Assembly (NCBI RefSeq): GCF_016907335.1
Contig: NZ_JAFBBT010000001.1
Coordinates: 3,451,807-3,515,806 of the forward strand
From: Curtobacterium herbarum
GTDB lineage: Bacteria; Actinomycetota; Actinomycetes; Actinomycetales; Microbacteriaceae
Direction of reading: 5' to 3'
Length of the DNA: 64,000 nt
In this document: positions 33,464-47,551 of the stretch, one piece after another
Layout of the letters: every line of letters begins with the position of its first letter
How positions within the stretch are numbered: the stretch's first letter is position 1
The notes under the pieces: model-generated
The model's input: the letters and a program-made list of their open reading frames with translations, nothing else
Told to the model about the DNA's origin: nothing
Database searches by the model: none
Position numbers and translations under genes: made by a program

Positions 33464-34102
33464 TCAGTGACCGGTGATGAGCGGCCCGAGTCCGTCGGCC
33501 CGCTCGGCAGCGCCACTGAGGCCTGCCGTCTCGAGCCAGTTGCCGACCATCCGGTAGCCACCCTCGGTCAGGACGGACTCCGGGTGGAACTGCACGCCGT
33601 AGACCGGTGCACCGCGGTGCTCGACGCCCATGATGACGCCGCCCGCGGTCCGGGCCGTGGTCGTCAGCTCGTCGGGCACCGTGCCGTCGACGATCGCGAG
33701 CGAGTGGTACCGCGTCGCGGTGAAGGGGTGCGGGACACCGGCGAAGAGCACGCTGTCGTCGTGGTCGACCTGTGACGTCTTGCCGTGCATGAGTTCGTCG
33801 GCGTGCGTCACCGTGGCGCCGAGCGCTTCGGCGATCGCCTGGTGTCCCAGGCAGACGCCCAGCAGGGGCTTGTCCGCGGCGATGGCCGCACGCACGGTCG
33901 CGATCGAGACGCCGGCGTCGGCCGGGGTGCCCGGACCGGGCGACAGCAGCACGCCGTCGTACTCGGCGATCCGGTCGGCGATCTCGGTCTCCGGGAAGGC
34001 GTCGTTGCGGACGACGTCGGTGTCCGCGCCGAGCTGCTGGACGTAGCCGTTGAGGGTGTACACGAAGCTGTCGTAGTTGTCGACGACGAGGATCTTGGTC
34101 AT
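33464..34102 (-). CDS. trpG: Glutamine amidotransferase TrpG/PabA (anthranilate or aminodeoxychorismate synthase component II)
   Basis: This 212-aa class I glutamine amidotransferase supplies ammonia for anthranilate or 4-amino-4-deoxychorismate synthesis from chorismate. It begins ILVVDNYDSFVYTL, has LLSPGPGTPADAG, the nucleophile motif GVCLGHQAI (Cys about 79) and the His-Glu pair in GVQFHPESVLTEGG. Whether it serves folate or tryptophan cannot be settled: the partner TrpE/PabB is not in the window. Its place next to crgA is common in actinobacteria. The ATG at 34102 starts directly at the conserved N-terminus. Confidence 0.95.
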   Translation of the reverse strand: MTKILVVDNYDSFVYTLNGYVQQLGADTDVVRNDAFPETEIADRIAEYDGVLLSPGPGTPADAGVSIATVRAAIAADKPLLGVCLGHQAIAEALGATVTHADELMHGKTSQVDHDDSVLFAGVPHPFTATRYHSLAIVDGTVPDELTTTARTAGGVIMGVEHRGAPVYGVQFHPESVLTEGGYRMVGNWLETAGLSGAAERADGLGPLITGH

Positions 34103-34186
34103 GGGCCGTTCACGGTACTCGTGGGGGGATGTGAGTCCGGTCGGACGGGGCCGGAACTCACGCATGGTGACGGTAGGATACCGGCC

Positions 34187-34441
34187 ATGGCCATGGACAA
34201 GGACCGCACCAAGCCCGCCCGGACGACCCGAGCCGACTCGGTCGACACTGCGGGGGACCAGCCGAACCCCGTGTGGTTCAAGCCCGTCATGTTCGGCTTC
34301 ATGCTGATCGGACTCGCATGGGTCATCGTCTTCTACGTCTCCGGCGGCACGCTCCCGGTTCCGTCGCTGAACTCGTGGAACATCCTGATCGGCTTCGGCA
34401 TCATGTTCGTCGGCTTCCTCATGACCACCCGGTGGCGCTGA
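34187..34441 (+). CDS. crgA: Cell division protein CrgA
   Basis: CrgA is a small septal membrane protein that recruits peptidoglycan synthases at the FtsZ ring in actinobacteria. The 84-aa protein has a charged N-terminus (DKDRTKPARTTR), the motif NPVWFKPVMFGFMLIGLAWVI covering helix 1, YVSGG, and helix 2 in LIGFGIMFVGFLMTTRWR. Length and two-helix layout are exact for the family. The ATG at 34187 is followed by another at 34193; either could be used. It is divergent from trpG and followed by a strong terminator. Confidence 0.96.
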   Translation: MAMDKDRTKPARTTRADSVDTAGDQPNPVWFKPVMFGFMLIGLAWVIVFYVSGGTLPVPSLNSWNILIGFGIMFVGFLMTTRWR

Positions 34442-34462
34442 CCACTCGCTCCAACGCCCCCT

Positions 34463-34500
34463 CGACGCCCGTCGCACCGCTCCCGGTGCGGCGGGCGTCG
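34463..34500 (+). terminator. Terminator of crgA
   Basis: CGACGCCCG and CGCACCG pair with CGGTGCG and CGGGCGTCG around CTCC, with one mismatch in the stem, 22 bp after the crgA stop. Confidence 0.82.
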
Positions 34501-34531
34501 TCGTTCGCGCAGGCGGGGCCAGGCTCTGTGT

Positions 34532-34734
34532 CTGTCCACAAGCCACAGGGCCGAGAATCGGCCGATCGGGAGGCGCGAGCACGGTTCTCCACAGATCCGC
34601 GCGTTCTCCACATGACTGTCCCCACCCCGTGTCCGGAGTTCTCCACAGGCTCCTCCACAGTGGGGATAATCACACCCGTGTAACTCACCGATCTGTCCCC
34701 AACTGTGGAGAACTCCGCGGGGAGGTGTGGACAA
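34532..34734. promoter_or_regulatory. Cluster of DnaA-box-like sites outside oriC
   Basis: The 350-bp gap between crgA and the rhomboid gene holds CTGTCCACA (34532), TTCTCCACA at 34585, 34604 and 34639, TCCTCCACA (34651), and on the minus strand TTCTCCACA (34704-34712) and TTGTCCACA (34726-34734). Actinobacterial DnaA boxes are centred on TTGTCCACA, so these are one- or two-mismatch sites plus one exact. The cluster lies 13 kb from the dnaA-dnaN origin. Confidence 0.6.
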
Positions 34735-34794
34735 CGGTCGTTCGGCCGCGAGATCAGGTCTGTGCTCTGCGACGGCAGGCGCTGGCTCCGACGA

Positions 34795-34830
34795 CAGAAC
34801 GCCCCGTCGCGGGAGCGACGGGGCGTTCTG
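34795..34830 (-). terminator. Terminator of the rhomboid gene
   Basis: CAGAACGCCCCGTCGC pairs perfectly with GCGACGGGGCGTTCTG around GGGA, 18 bp past the rhomboid stop on the minus strand. Confidence 0.9.
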
Positions 34831-34847
34831 GTGGACCTGCGGCGGCG

Positions 34848-35699
34848 TCAGCCGGTGGTGACCGCGTACCCGACGAAGCAGAGCGCGATGGCGACCACAG
34901 CCTCCAGAGCGAGCAGGGTGACCTGCAGGCCACGCTGCCGGACGTTGCGCGTCCGGGCGAACACGAACCCGGTGACGAAGCCGGCGAGGATGCCGCCCAC
35001 GTGGGCCTGCCACGAGATGTTCGTACCGGGCAGGAACCCGATCACCAGGTTGAGCCCGATGATGACGAGCAGCTGCACGGCGTTGTTGCCGAGACTGCGC
35101 TGCAGGACGAAGAACGCCGCGAACAACCCGAAGATCGCTCCCGAGGCGCCGACGACCCAGGTCCCCGGTGCCAGGAACGTGACGAGCATCGACCCCGAGA
35201 TCCCCGCGATGAAGTACAGCGCGAGGAACCGCCACGTCCCGAGCATGTTCTCGAGCATCCGTCCGAAGATGAACAGCGCCCACATGTTGAACAGGATGTG
35301 GAAGACGCCCGAGTGGACGAACAGCACCGTGGCGATGCGCCACGGCTGTGTCGGCAGCAGCGCCGAGTTGTACGCGAGCCACTGGCTGAGGAAGCCACCC
35401 GACACCTGGTCGAGCAGCCAGATGGCCACCGACACCGCGATGAGGACGACGGTCCCCTTCTGGTCGAGCATCGCGAACCGGCGCCGGGCGACCGTCAGGC
35501 TGCTCGGGCCGGAGGCGCGACGGTTCTCGGTGAACTTCGCCCGCTGCTCGCGCACACACTCGGGGCAGTGCACCCCGACCGCTGCCGGCGTCTGGCACTC
35601 CGGGCAGATGGTCCGCCCACAGCGCTGGCACAGCACGAAGCTCTGCCGGTCAGGGTGCCGGTAGCAGGTGTTGGACGAAGCCGAGGTGGAGTCGGTCAC
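34848..35699 (-). CDS. Rhomboid-family intramembrane serine protease with a B-box-type zinc finger
   Basis: This 283-aa protein has an N-terminal zinc-binding region (CYRHPDRQSFVLCQRCGR, then CPECQTP and HCPECV). Six or seven membrane helices follow, carrying the rhomboid motifs HSGVFHILFNMWALFIFG, VVGASGAIFGLF (catalytic Ser) and WQAHVGGILAGFVTG (catalytic His). It cleaves membrane proteins within the bilayer; no substrate is predictable. The GTG at 35699 begins just before the zinc region. It lies 5 bp downstream of the cyclophilin gene on the same strand, so they are likely co-transcribed. Confidence 0.95.
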   Translation of the reverse strand: MTDSTSASSNTCYRHPDRQSFVLCQRCGRTICPECQTPAAVGVHCPECVREQRAKFTENRRASGPSSLTVARRRFAMLDQKGTVVLIAVSVAIWLLDQVSGGFLSQWLAYNSALLPTQPWRIATVLFVHSGVFHILFNMWALFIFGRMLENMLGTWRFLALYFIAGISGSMLVTFLAPGTWVVGASGAIFGLFAAFFVLQRSLGNNAVQLLVIIGLNLVIGFLPGTNISWQAHVGGILAGFVTGFVFARTRNVRQRGLQVTLLALEAVVAIALCFVGYAVTTG

Positions 35700-35704
35700 T
35701 CGGT

Positions 35705-36244
35705 TCAGACGTCCTCGACGTCGATGCTCTGGATCACGACGTCGTCGACCGGCTTGTCGCGACCGTCGGTCGGGACGGCCTCGATCGCGTCGACGACGGC
35801 ACGCGACTCGTCGTCGGCGACCTCACCGAAGATGGTGTGCTTGCCCTGCAGCCAGGGGGTCGCCACCGTGGTGATGAAGAACTGCGAGCCGTTGGTGCCA
35901 CGGCCACCCTGCAGGCCGGCGTTCGCCATGGCGAAGATGTAGGGGTTCTGGAACGTGAGCTCCGGGGAGATCTCGTCGTCGAAGCGGTAGCCCGGGCCGC
36001 CGATGCCCTGGCCGAGCGGGTCGCCGCCCTGGATCATGAAGTCCTTGATGATGCGGTGGAAGACGACACCGTCGTAGAGCTTGTCGGTCGACACCTTGCC
36101 GGTGCCGGGGTGCGTCCACTCCTGGGTGCCGGTCGCGAGACCGACGAAGTTCTGGACGGTCTTCGGTGCGTGGTTGCCGAACAGGTTGACGCGGATGTCG
36201 CCCTTGTTGGTGTGGATCGTTGCGACAGCGGTGTGCAGAGACAT
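35705..36244 (-). CDS. ppiA: Cyclophilin-type peptidyl-prolyl isomerase
   Basis: This enzyme catalyses cis-trans isomerisation of proline bonds during protein folding in the cytoplasm. The 179-aa protein shows the cyclophilin core: GDIRVNLFGNHAPKTVQNFVGLA, YDGVVFHRIIKDFMIQGGDP, GYRFDDE, MANAGLQGGRGTNGSQFFIT and HTIFGEV. The catalytic Arg in FHRII and the Q-G-G-D and N-G-S-Q-F-F segments are intact. There is no signal peptide. The ATG at 36244 fits the domain start. The rhomboid gene follows. Confidence 0.96.
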   Translation of the reverse strand: MSLHTAVATIHTNKGDIRVNLFGNHAPKTVQNFVGLATGTQEWTHPGTGKVSTDKLYDGVVFHRIIKDFMIQGGDPLGQGIGGPGYRFDDEISPELTFQNPYIFAMANAGLQGGRGTNGSQFFITTVATPWLQGKHTIFGEVADDESRAVVDAIEAVPTDGRDKPVDDVVIQSIDVEDV

Positions 36245-36358
36245 GACCCGATTCTCGCATGTGCCGCTGGATGTGCACGGGACGCACAGCCGGGGTTCTG
36301 TGACCTGTCAGGCGCTCGGGTGGCAGGATGGGGTCACGTCGAGCCATGGAGGTACCGA

Positions 36359-36934
36359 ATGTCGATCGAGATCCCGCGCAAGCGCCGGAAGCAGATCAAG
36401 AAGCTCAAGGGCAAGACCGCCTCACTCCTCGGTGAGCAGCGGAAGGTCCTTGAGCACGCGAACGCCATCCTGACCGAGGCCCGGGAGCACGCGGCTGATG
36501 CTGCGCGCAAGGACTTCGCTCCCCGCGTGCAGAACGCGATCGACAACGGGCTCCGTCCCGCGGTCGCGACCGGGGTGCACGCTGCGACCTCGGCAGCACA
36601 GAACGCCTCGCACCGGTTCCAGTCCGAGGTCGTCCCCGGCCTCATCTCCACCGCTGGCTCCGTGCTCAGCGTCGGGGACCTGGCGAAGGACCCCCGCGTG
36701 CAGAAGATCGTGAAGGAAGCACAGAAGCGCAGCAAGACCGCGCGCAAGGCTGCCGGCAAGTACGTGCCGGCCGTCGCACCGAAGAAGGGCATCGGTTTCG
36801 GTGGGGTCGCCCTCATCATCGTCGGTGTCGTCGCGGTCGCCGGTGCTGCCTACGCCGCGTACCAGACGCTCCGCGCCGACGACGACCTCTGGGTCGCCGA
36901 TGACGCGGACAACGCGGGCAAGCCCGCCGCCTGA
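36359..36934 (+). CDS. Single-pass membrane protein with an alanine/lysine-rich helical domain
   Basis: This 191-aa protein has a basic N-terminus (PRKRRKQIKKLKGKTASLL), a long amphipathic helical stretch with ILTEAREHAADAARKDFAPR and KEAQKRSKTARKAAGKY, then one membrane helix near the C-terminus (GFGGVALIIVGVVAVAGAAYAAY) and an acidic tail (DDDLWVADDAD). The layout resembles actinobacterial DUF3618/apolipoprotein-like membrane-associated helix proteins; a direct assignment is not possible. The ATG at 36359 follows GGAGGT. A strong terminator comes next. It is divergent from the cyclophilin gene. Confidence 0.85.
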   Translation: MSIEIPRKRRKQIKKLKGKTASLLGEQRKVLEHANAILTEAREHAADAARKDFAPRVQNAIDNGLRPAVATGVHAATSAAQNASHRFQSEVVPGLISTAGSVLSVGDLAKDPRVQKIVKEAQKRSKTARKAAGKYVPAVAPKKGIGFGGVALIIVGVVAVAGAAYAAYQTLRADDDLWVADDADNAGKPAA

Positions 36935-36948
36935 TCTCCTGGTTCGCT

Positions 36949-36981
36949 CGAAGGGCCCCGGCACGCTGCCGGGGCCCTTCG
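36949..36981 (+). terminator. Terminator after the membrane protein gene at 36359
   Basis: CGAAGGGCCCCGGCA pairs perfectly with TGCCGGGGCCCTTCG around a CGC loop, 14 bp after the stop. Confidence 0.9.
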
Positions 36982-37075
36982 TCGTTCCCCGGCGGTGTGG
37001 CCTTCGCGTCCGCCCTCGACGTCGCACGACACGCCGCCACCCTTCCGCCGAGTAGCTCGGCCGCAGCCAGCAGGC

Positions 37076-37852
37076 CGACCGGTCAGGACACCCCGCAGCA
37101 CTCCCGCCCACCGGTCACGAACTGTCGCCTGGAGGCCCGCCAAGCGACGCTTCGTGACCACTCGCCCGCAAACCCCGGGCATGCCGGCAGCCCGACCGCT
37201 CAGCAGCCCGACCGGTCAGGACACCCCGCAGCACTCCCGCCCACCGGTCACCAACCGTCGCCTGGAGGCCCACCAACCGACGCTTCGTGACCACTCGCCC
37301 GCAAACCCCGGGCATGCCGGCAGCCCGACCGCTCAGCAGCCCGACCGGTCAGGACACCCCGCAGCACTCCCGCCCACCGGTCACCAACCGTCGCCTGGAG
37401 GCCCACCAACCGACGCTTCATGACCACTCGCCCGCAAACCCCGGGCACGCCGGCAGCCCGACCGGTCAGCAACCCGACCGGTCAGAACACCCCGCAGCAC
37501 TCCCGCCCACCGGTCACGAACCGTCGCCTGGAGGCCCACCAACCGACGCTTCGTGACCACTCGCCCGCAAACCCCGGGCATGCCGGCAGCCCGACCGCTC
37601 AGCAGCCCGACCGGTCAGGACACCCCGCAGGACTCCCGCCCACCGGTCACGAACCGTCGCCTGGAGGCCCACCAACCGACGCTTCGTGACCACTCGCCCG
37701 CAAACCCCGGGCATGCCGGCAGCCCGACCGGTCAGCAACCCGACCGGTCAGAACACCCCGCAGGACTCCCGCCCACCGGTCACGAACCGTCGCCTGGAGG
37801 CCCGCCAACCGACGCTTCATGACCACTCGCCCGCAGACCCCGGGCATGCCCC
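37076..37852. repeat. Array of six 133-bp tandem repeats, each with a stem-loop
   Basis: A 133-bp unit is repeated almost exactly from about 37076 to 37852. Every copy carries an inverted repeat GGTCACGAA ... TTCGTGACC (at 37113, 37246, 37379, 37512, 37645 and 37778), extended by CGTCG/CGACG around a loop with CCTGGAGGCCC. Each also has GACCGGTC palindromes. Copies differ at a few positions: CTTCATGACC in copies 3 and 6, and GACCGGTCAGCAACC versus GACCGCTCAGCAGCC types. Because 133 is not a multiple of three, the open frames shift with each copy, and I take the array as non-coding. It lies between a terminator and tRNA-Ala. Confidence 0.92.
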
Positions 37853-38053
37853 CGGCAGGGCGATCCCGCGACTTGGCCAACCCAGACCGGAACACGGAAC
37901 CCCGAACCCGAGCACCGGGATCGACGGCGAACGCCGACGCACCGGACGCCTGCACGCACGACGCCCGCGCCGCAGGGGCGGCGGCGCGAGTAGGCACGAC
38001 GACCGAGAACGGCGAAGCGAGGAACGAGCGGAGCAGAGCTCACGCGGAGGGAG

Positions 38054-38126
38054 TGGAGCCTAGGAGATTCGAACTCCTGACATCTGCCTTGCAAAGGCAG
38101 CGCTCTACCAACTGAGCTAAGGCCCC
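38054..38126 (-). tRNA. tRNA-Ala (anticodon TGC)
   Basis: On the minus strand GGGGCCT pairs with AGGCTCC. The D arm has AGCTCAGTTGGTAGAGC, the anticodon loop TTTGCAA gives TGC, and the T arm has GTTCGAATC. It is 73 nt with no encoded CCA. The pairing of tRNA-Ile and tRNA-Ala after gyrA is common in actinobacteria. Confidence 0.97.
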
Positions 38127-38179
38127 GGAGCGACCGGATCGGCCGCGACGCCGAGACTTCCGACGCGGGAGTTGAGTTG

Positions 38180-38256
38180 TGGTGGGGCTACAAGGACTTG
38201 AACCTTGGACCTCTTCGTTATCAGCGAAGCGCTCTAACCGCCTGAGCTATAGCCCC
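38180..38256 (-). tRNA. tRNA-Ile (anticodon GAT)
   Basis: On the minus strand GGGGCTA pairs with TAGCCCC. The D arm has AGCTCAGGCGGTTAGAGC, the anticodon loop CTGATAA gives GAT, and the T arm has GTTCAAGTC. The CCA end is encoded. It lies directly downstream of the gyrA-DUF3566 pair. Confidence 0.97.
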
Positions 38257-38328
38257 TCAGACCGGATGAAAGCCTACCCCACGATCGCGCCGGAGCGAAA
38301 TCGAGCGGGTCGGCCCACCCGGACCAAG

Positions 38329-38728
38329 TCAGTTGTTGGTGAAGCCCACGAGCACGCCGCCCGTGATCCGCACGCTGAGGTTGTACAGGACGCTGACGAT
38401 GGCGCCCAGCACGGTCCCGACGACCACGTTGAGGATGCCGACGACGATCGAGAACCCGAGGACCTGGCCCAGCGAGAACTGGTCCATGATCGAGTAACTG
38501 TTCTGACCGGTGACGTCCTTCAACAGGCTGTCGATCTGGTCGAAGACGCCGGTCTGGTTGAGGATGACCCACACCAGCGCCGTGGCGACGACGATCACGA
38601 TCGAGCCGGCCAGGGCGATGAGGAAGGACAGCTTCACCATCGACCAGAAGTCGACGTAGACCAGGCGGAGTCGGACCTGACGAGTCCCGACGGGCCGCTT
38701 CGCCTTCCGCTGGAGCTTCTCGGCGACA

Positions 38729-38736
<8 letters not shown>
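38329..38736 (-). CDS. DUF3566 membrane protein
   Basis: This 135-aa protein begins [26 protein letters not shown] and has two hydrophobic segments: [27 protein letters not shown], and a C-terminal [27 protein letters not shown] followed by GGVLVGF. DUF3566 proteins lie downstream of gyrA in most actinobacteria and are thought to be membrane proteins tied to division or the envelope; the role is not known. The ATG at 38736 overlaps the gyrA stop by 8 bp, so it is translationally coupled to gyrA. Confidence 0.93.
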
Positions 38737-41413
<2,677 letters not shown>

Positions 41414-41525
41414 GTGCTTGCGTTGCCTTCCTTGACAGCCTGGAGGCTCGTCGTCCGTTGGTCGCGCCGGGCGCGACCACGAGGGGTCGGGTCGGGTCGA
41501 CGCGGCTCACGCCGCGCCTCCCGGC

Positions 41526-44180
<2,655 letters not shown>

Positions 44181-44181
<1 letters not shown>

Positions 44182-45398
44182 CAGGACGCCGCCGGGGTGG
44201 TGTCCGGACGGGAGGCCCGGTCGGCGTCCGCCTCGTCGGTCACGATCGCGCCCGCCTCGATCCGCACGGTGTGCGCGGCGAGCTGCCCGGGGACGTCACC
44301 CTGCACCGCCGCGGTGATGAGGACCTGCTCGTAGTCCGCGACCGCTCCGGCCAGCCGCTCACGGCGCGATTCGTCGAGCTCGGCGAACACGTCGTCCAGG
44401 ATGATGATCGGGTCCCCGAGCGAGGACTCCGCGCGGAGGATCGTCGCCGAGGCCAGCTGCACCGCGAGTGCGAAGGACCAGGATTCGCCGTGACTGGCGT
44501 AGCCGCGGGCCGGTAACCCGTTCAGCTCGAAGAGGACGTCGTCGCGGTGGGGTCCGGTGAGGGTCAGCCCGCGATCGAGTTCGTCCCGCCGGCGACGCTC
44601 CAGCGCTGCCCGGAACGCCTCGGCCGCGGAGGCGATCGTGACCGGCTCCTCCGGGGTCCCGAGCACCGGGTCGGTCGCGGCGGCGTCCTCCGGGTCGGCG
44701 CCGCGGACACTGAGCACGCCGGCGATCGTCGCCTGGTGCCGCTCGCCCGCGACGGTCGCGTACGACTCGGTCACGAACGGGGCGAGGCGCCGGGTGAGGT
44801 GGTCGCGCGCCGCGATGATCTCGGCGCCGAACTCGACGAGCCGGTCGTCCCAGACGTCGAGGGTCGAGAGTGCTCCGGCCTTCGCCCCGGTCGCACGCGC
44901 CGACTTCAGCAGGGTGTTCCGCTGCCGGAGCGTCCGGTCGTAGTCCGCCAGGACTCCCTGCATCCGCGGGGCGATCTGGACGAGGAGCTCGTCGATCATC
45001 CGCCGGCGGCCGGACGGCTCACCGCGGACGAGTGCCAGGTCCTCCGGCGCGAAGAGCACGCTGGTGCAGTACCGCGGCAGCTCGCGCGGCTTGATCGCCG
45101 ACCGGTTCACCTGCGCACGGTTCGACCCGCTGCGGTTGATCTGCACCTCGGCGAGGATGCTGCGGTCCTCGTGCGCGAGCCGGGCCCGGACGATTGCCGA
45201 GTCACAGCCCTGCCGGACGAGTGCGGCGTCCGTCGGGACCCGGTGCGACCCGAGGGTCGACAGGTAGCCGATGGACTCGACGAGGTTGGTCTTGCCCTGG
45301 CCGTTGCGGCCGACGAACAGGTTCGGCCCGCGTGCGAAGTCGACGTCCGCCTCCCGGTAGTTCCGGAAGTCGGAGAGCTGGAGATGGTCGACGTGCAC
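44181..45398 (-). CDS. recF: DNA replication and repair protein RecF
   Basis: RecF is an SMC-like ATPase that helps load RecA at gaps. The 405-aa protein begins VDHLQLSDFRNY, with Walker A GRNGQGKTN near residue 31, the MRGVLADYDR-like middle, the ABC signature region (GESWSFALAVQLAS) and Walker B IILDDVFAELD followed by the D-loop. The last 25 residues are extended and acidic, and their coding DNA contains one of the GGACGGGAGGC elements (44206-44216). The start at ATG 45398 fits the family. It lies 37 bp after gnd on the same strand. Confidence 0.97.
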
Positions 45399-45435
45399 GC
45401 GGGCCGAGACGGGTCGAGGGGGTTACCTCGACCGA

Positions 45436-46320
45436 CTACGCCTTCTTGACGGCGTGGCCGCCGAACTGGTTGCGGAGTGCGGCGACGGCCTTCATCGTCG
45501 GGGACGCGCTGCCCTGACGCGAGACGAAGCGCGCGAACATGGCCGCGGAGAGCGCCGGCATCGGCACCGCGAGCTCGATGCCCTCCTCGAGGGTCCACCG
45601 ACCCTCGCCGGAGTCGTCGACGTAGCCCTCGAGCGCGTCGAGCTTCGGGTCCTCGTTGATCGCGAGGACGAGGAGGTCGAGCAGCCAGGAGCGCACGACG
45701 GTGCCGCGCTGCCATCCGGCGAAGACGGCGGGGACGTCGGTGATGATGTCCTTCGCCTCGAGGAGCTCGTAGCCCTCGCCGTACGCCTGCATGATCGCGT
45801 ACTCGATGCCGTTGTGGACCATCTTCGCGTAGTGGCCCGCGCCGATGCCGCCGGCGTGCGAGAAGCCCTCTTCGCGCGGGCCCTCGGGACGGAGTGCGTC
45901 GAAGACGGGCATGGCGCGCTCGACGTCGGCCGCGTCGCCGCCGGCCATCATGCCGTAGCCGTTGTCCTTGCCCCAGACACCGCCCGAGACACCGACGTCC
46001 ATGTAGCGGATGCCCTTGGCGTCCAGCTGCTTGGCGTGGATCTCGTCGTCGAGCCACTTCGAGTTGCCGCCGTCGATGACGAGGTCGCCCGGCTCGAGGA
46101 CCTCGGCGAGGTCGGTGATGACGTCGTCGGTGATCTTCCCGTGCGGGACCATGACCCAGACCAGACGCGGGCCGGTGAGGGCCTTGGCGAGGGCGCCGAG
46201 GTCGGGGACGTCCGAAACGGCGGGGTTGGCGTCGTACCCGACGACGTCGATCCCTGCGTTGCGCAGACGCGCACGCATGTTGTTGCCCATCTTCCCGAGG
46301 CCGACAAGACCGATCTGCAT
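45436..46320 (-). CDS. gnd: 6-phosphogluconate dehydrogenase (decarboxylating), short form
   Basis: This enzyme oxidises 6-phosphogluconate to ribulose-5-phosphate and CO2. The 294-aa protein has the N-terminal cofactor motif GLVGLGKMGNNM, the substrate motif VSGGVWGKDNGYGMMAGGD, and KMVHNGIEYAIMQAYGEGYELL with the catalytic Lys-x-x-x-Asn. It is the short (about 300 aa) type found in many actinobacteria and bacilli rather than the 470-aa form. The ATG at 46320 follows AGAGGAAATC. Insertion between dnaN and recF is the normal actinobacterial arrangement. Confidence 0.96.
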   Translation of the reverse strand: MQIGLVGLGKMGNNMRARLRNAGIDVVGYDANPAVSDVPDLGALAKALTGPRLVWVMVPHGKITDDVITDLAEVLEPGDLVIDGGNSKWLDDEIHAKQLDAKGIRYMDVGVSGGVWGKDNGYGMMAGGDAADVERAMPVFDALRPEGPREEGFSHAGGIGAGHYAKMVHNGIEYAIMQAYGEGYELLEAKDIITDVPAVFAGWQRGTVVRSWLLDLLVLAINEDPKLDALEGYVDDSGEGRWTLEEGIELAVPMPALSAAMFARFVSRQGSASPTMKAVAALRNQFGGHAVKKA

Positions 46321-46390
46321 GATTTCCTCTTCTTCGTCGATGTCGCGCTGATGCCGCTGGTGGCGCGTCAGCGCAGGATGTCTGTTGCGA

Positions 46391-47551
46391 CTAGCGCAGC
46401 AGCAGGTTGGGCTGCAGCAGGTACCGGTACCCGTCCGTGGCCGGTTCCTCTCGCGAGGACTGCCCGGTGATCAACACCGGACCCGGCTTGTTCGGGTTCT
46501 CCGTCTTGGTGAAGGAGATCCGGACGAACTCGGAGTGCACTGCATTCAACCCGTCCAGGAGGAAGGCCGGTTTCAGGGAGACAACCGTTTCCTCACCGGT
46601 CAGCAACGCATCGATCGACTCTGACGCCTGCGCTTGTTCGGAACCGATCGCCTCGAGCGTGAGCCCGTCGACCGTGAAGGAGAACCGGAGCGCGGCTTCG
46701 CGCTCCAGGACGAGGGAGACCCGTCGGACGGCTTCGACCAGTTCCGCGGTGTTGATGACCGCGTGGTCCTGGACCGTCTCGGGGAAGAGCCGGCGCACCG
46801 GCGGGTAGTTGCCCTTGATGAGCAGCGAGGTCACGGTCTTGTCGTCGGCGTGGAACGCGATGAGCTCGCGGTCGGACCCACCGCTGATCGAGACCGAGAC
46901 CGTCGTGGCCGAGCCGAAGGTGCGACCGACCTCCTGCAGGGTGCGGGCCGGGACGAGGGCGTGGAGGGTCGTGGCTGCGTCGCCGTCGCCGCCGGCGCGA
47001 CCCGAGTCCCACTGGATGGTCCGGACCGCGACGCGGTAGCGGTCCGTGGCGATGAGGGACACGTCGTGCTCACCGACCTCGAGCTGTACGCCGGTGATGA
47101 CGGGGGTGACGTCGTCACGGCTGGCGGCGACGGCCACCTGCGAGACCGCTTCGGAGAACGAGTCGCCGGGGATGACACCGGTCTGCGGACCGACCTCGGG
47201 GAGCGTCGGGTACTCCTCGACGGGCATCGACAGCAGCGTGAAGTGCGCGGAGCCACAGGTGACCGTGATCCGGGAGTCCTCGGTCGCGAAGCTGACCGGG
47301 GCGTTTGGCAGTCGGCTCGCGATGTCGTTCAGCAGCCGGCCGGAGACGAGCACCGTGCCCGGGTCGTCGATCTGTGCGGCGATCGAGGTCTGCGCCGAGA
47401 CCTCGTAGTCGAACGACGACAGCGTCAGACGATCGCCGTCGGCGTGGATCAGCACACCGGACAGGATCGGGAGGGTCGTGCGCTGTGGGAGGAGCTTCAC
47501 CGCGAAGGAGACGGCTTCGGAGAAGACGTCCCGGTTGACCTCGAACTTCAC
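46391..47551 (-). CDS. dnaN: DNA polymerase III beta subunit (sliding clamp)
   Basis: DnaN forms the ring clamp that tethers replicative and repair polymerases. The 386-aa protein starts KFEVNRDVFSEAVSFAVKLLPQRTTLPILSG and shows the three-domain clamp pattern, with LTLSSFDYEVSA, ATDRYRVAVRT and the C-terminal signature of the partner-binding pocket (PVLITG ... YLLQPNLL). GTG 47551 was chosen over the longer frame because the conserved N-terminus begins here and AGGGG lies upstream. It follows oriC and is followed by gnd 70 bp later. Confidence 0.97.
   Translation of the reverse strand: MKFEVNRDVFSEAVSFAVKLLPQRTTLPILSGVLIHADGDRLTLSSFDYEVSAQTSIAAQIDDPGTVLVSGRLLNDIASRLPNAPVSFATEDSRITVTCGSAHFTLLSMPVEEYPTLPEVGPQTGVIPGDSFSEAVSQVAVAASRDDVTPVITGVQLEVGEHDVSLIATDRYRVAVRTIQWDSGRAGGDGDAATTLHALVPARTLQEVGRTFGSATTVSVSISGGSDRELIAFHADDKTVTSLLIKGNYPPVRRLFPETVQDHAVINTAELVEAVRRVSLVLEREAALRFSFTVDGLTLEAIGSEQAQASESIDALLTGEETVVSLKPAFLLDGLNAVHSEFVRISFTKTENPNKPGPVLITGQSSREEPATDGYRYLLQPNLLLR

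Noticed and set aside
37076..37852. The array as a CRISPR locus
   Set aside because: Units are 133 bp and contiguous, with no variable spacers and no cas genes.
37115..38115. Repeated 66-116 codon frames on both strands in the 133-bp array
   Set aside because: The unit is not a multiple of three, so the same DNA is read in shifting frames; the peptides are Pro/Arg-rich and have no ribosome sites.
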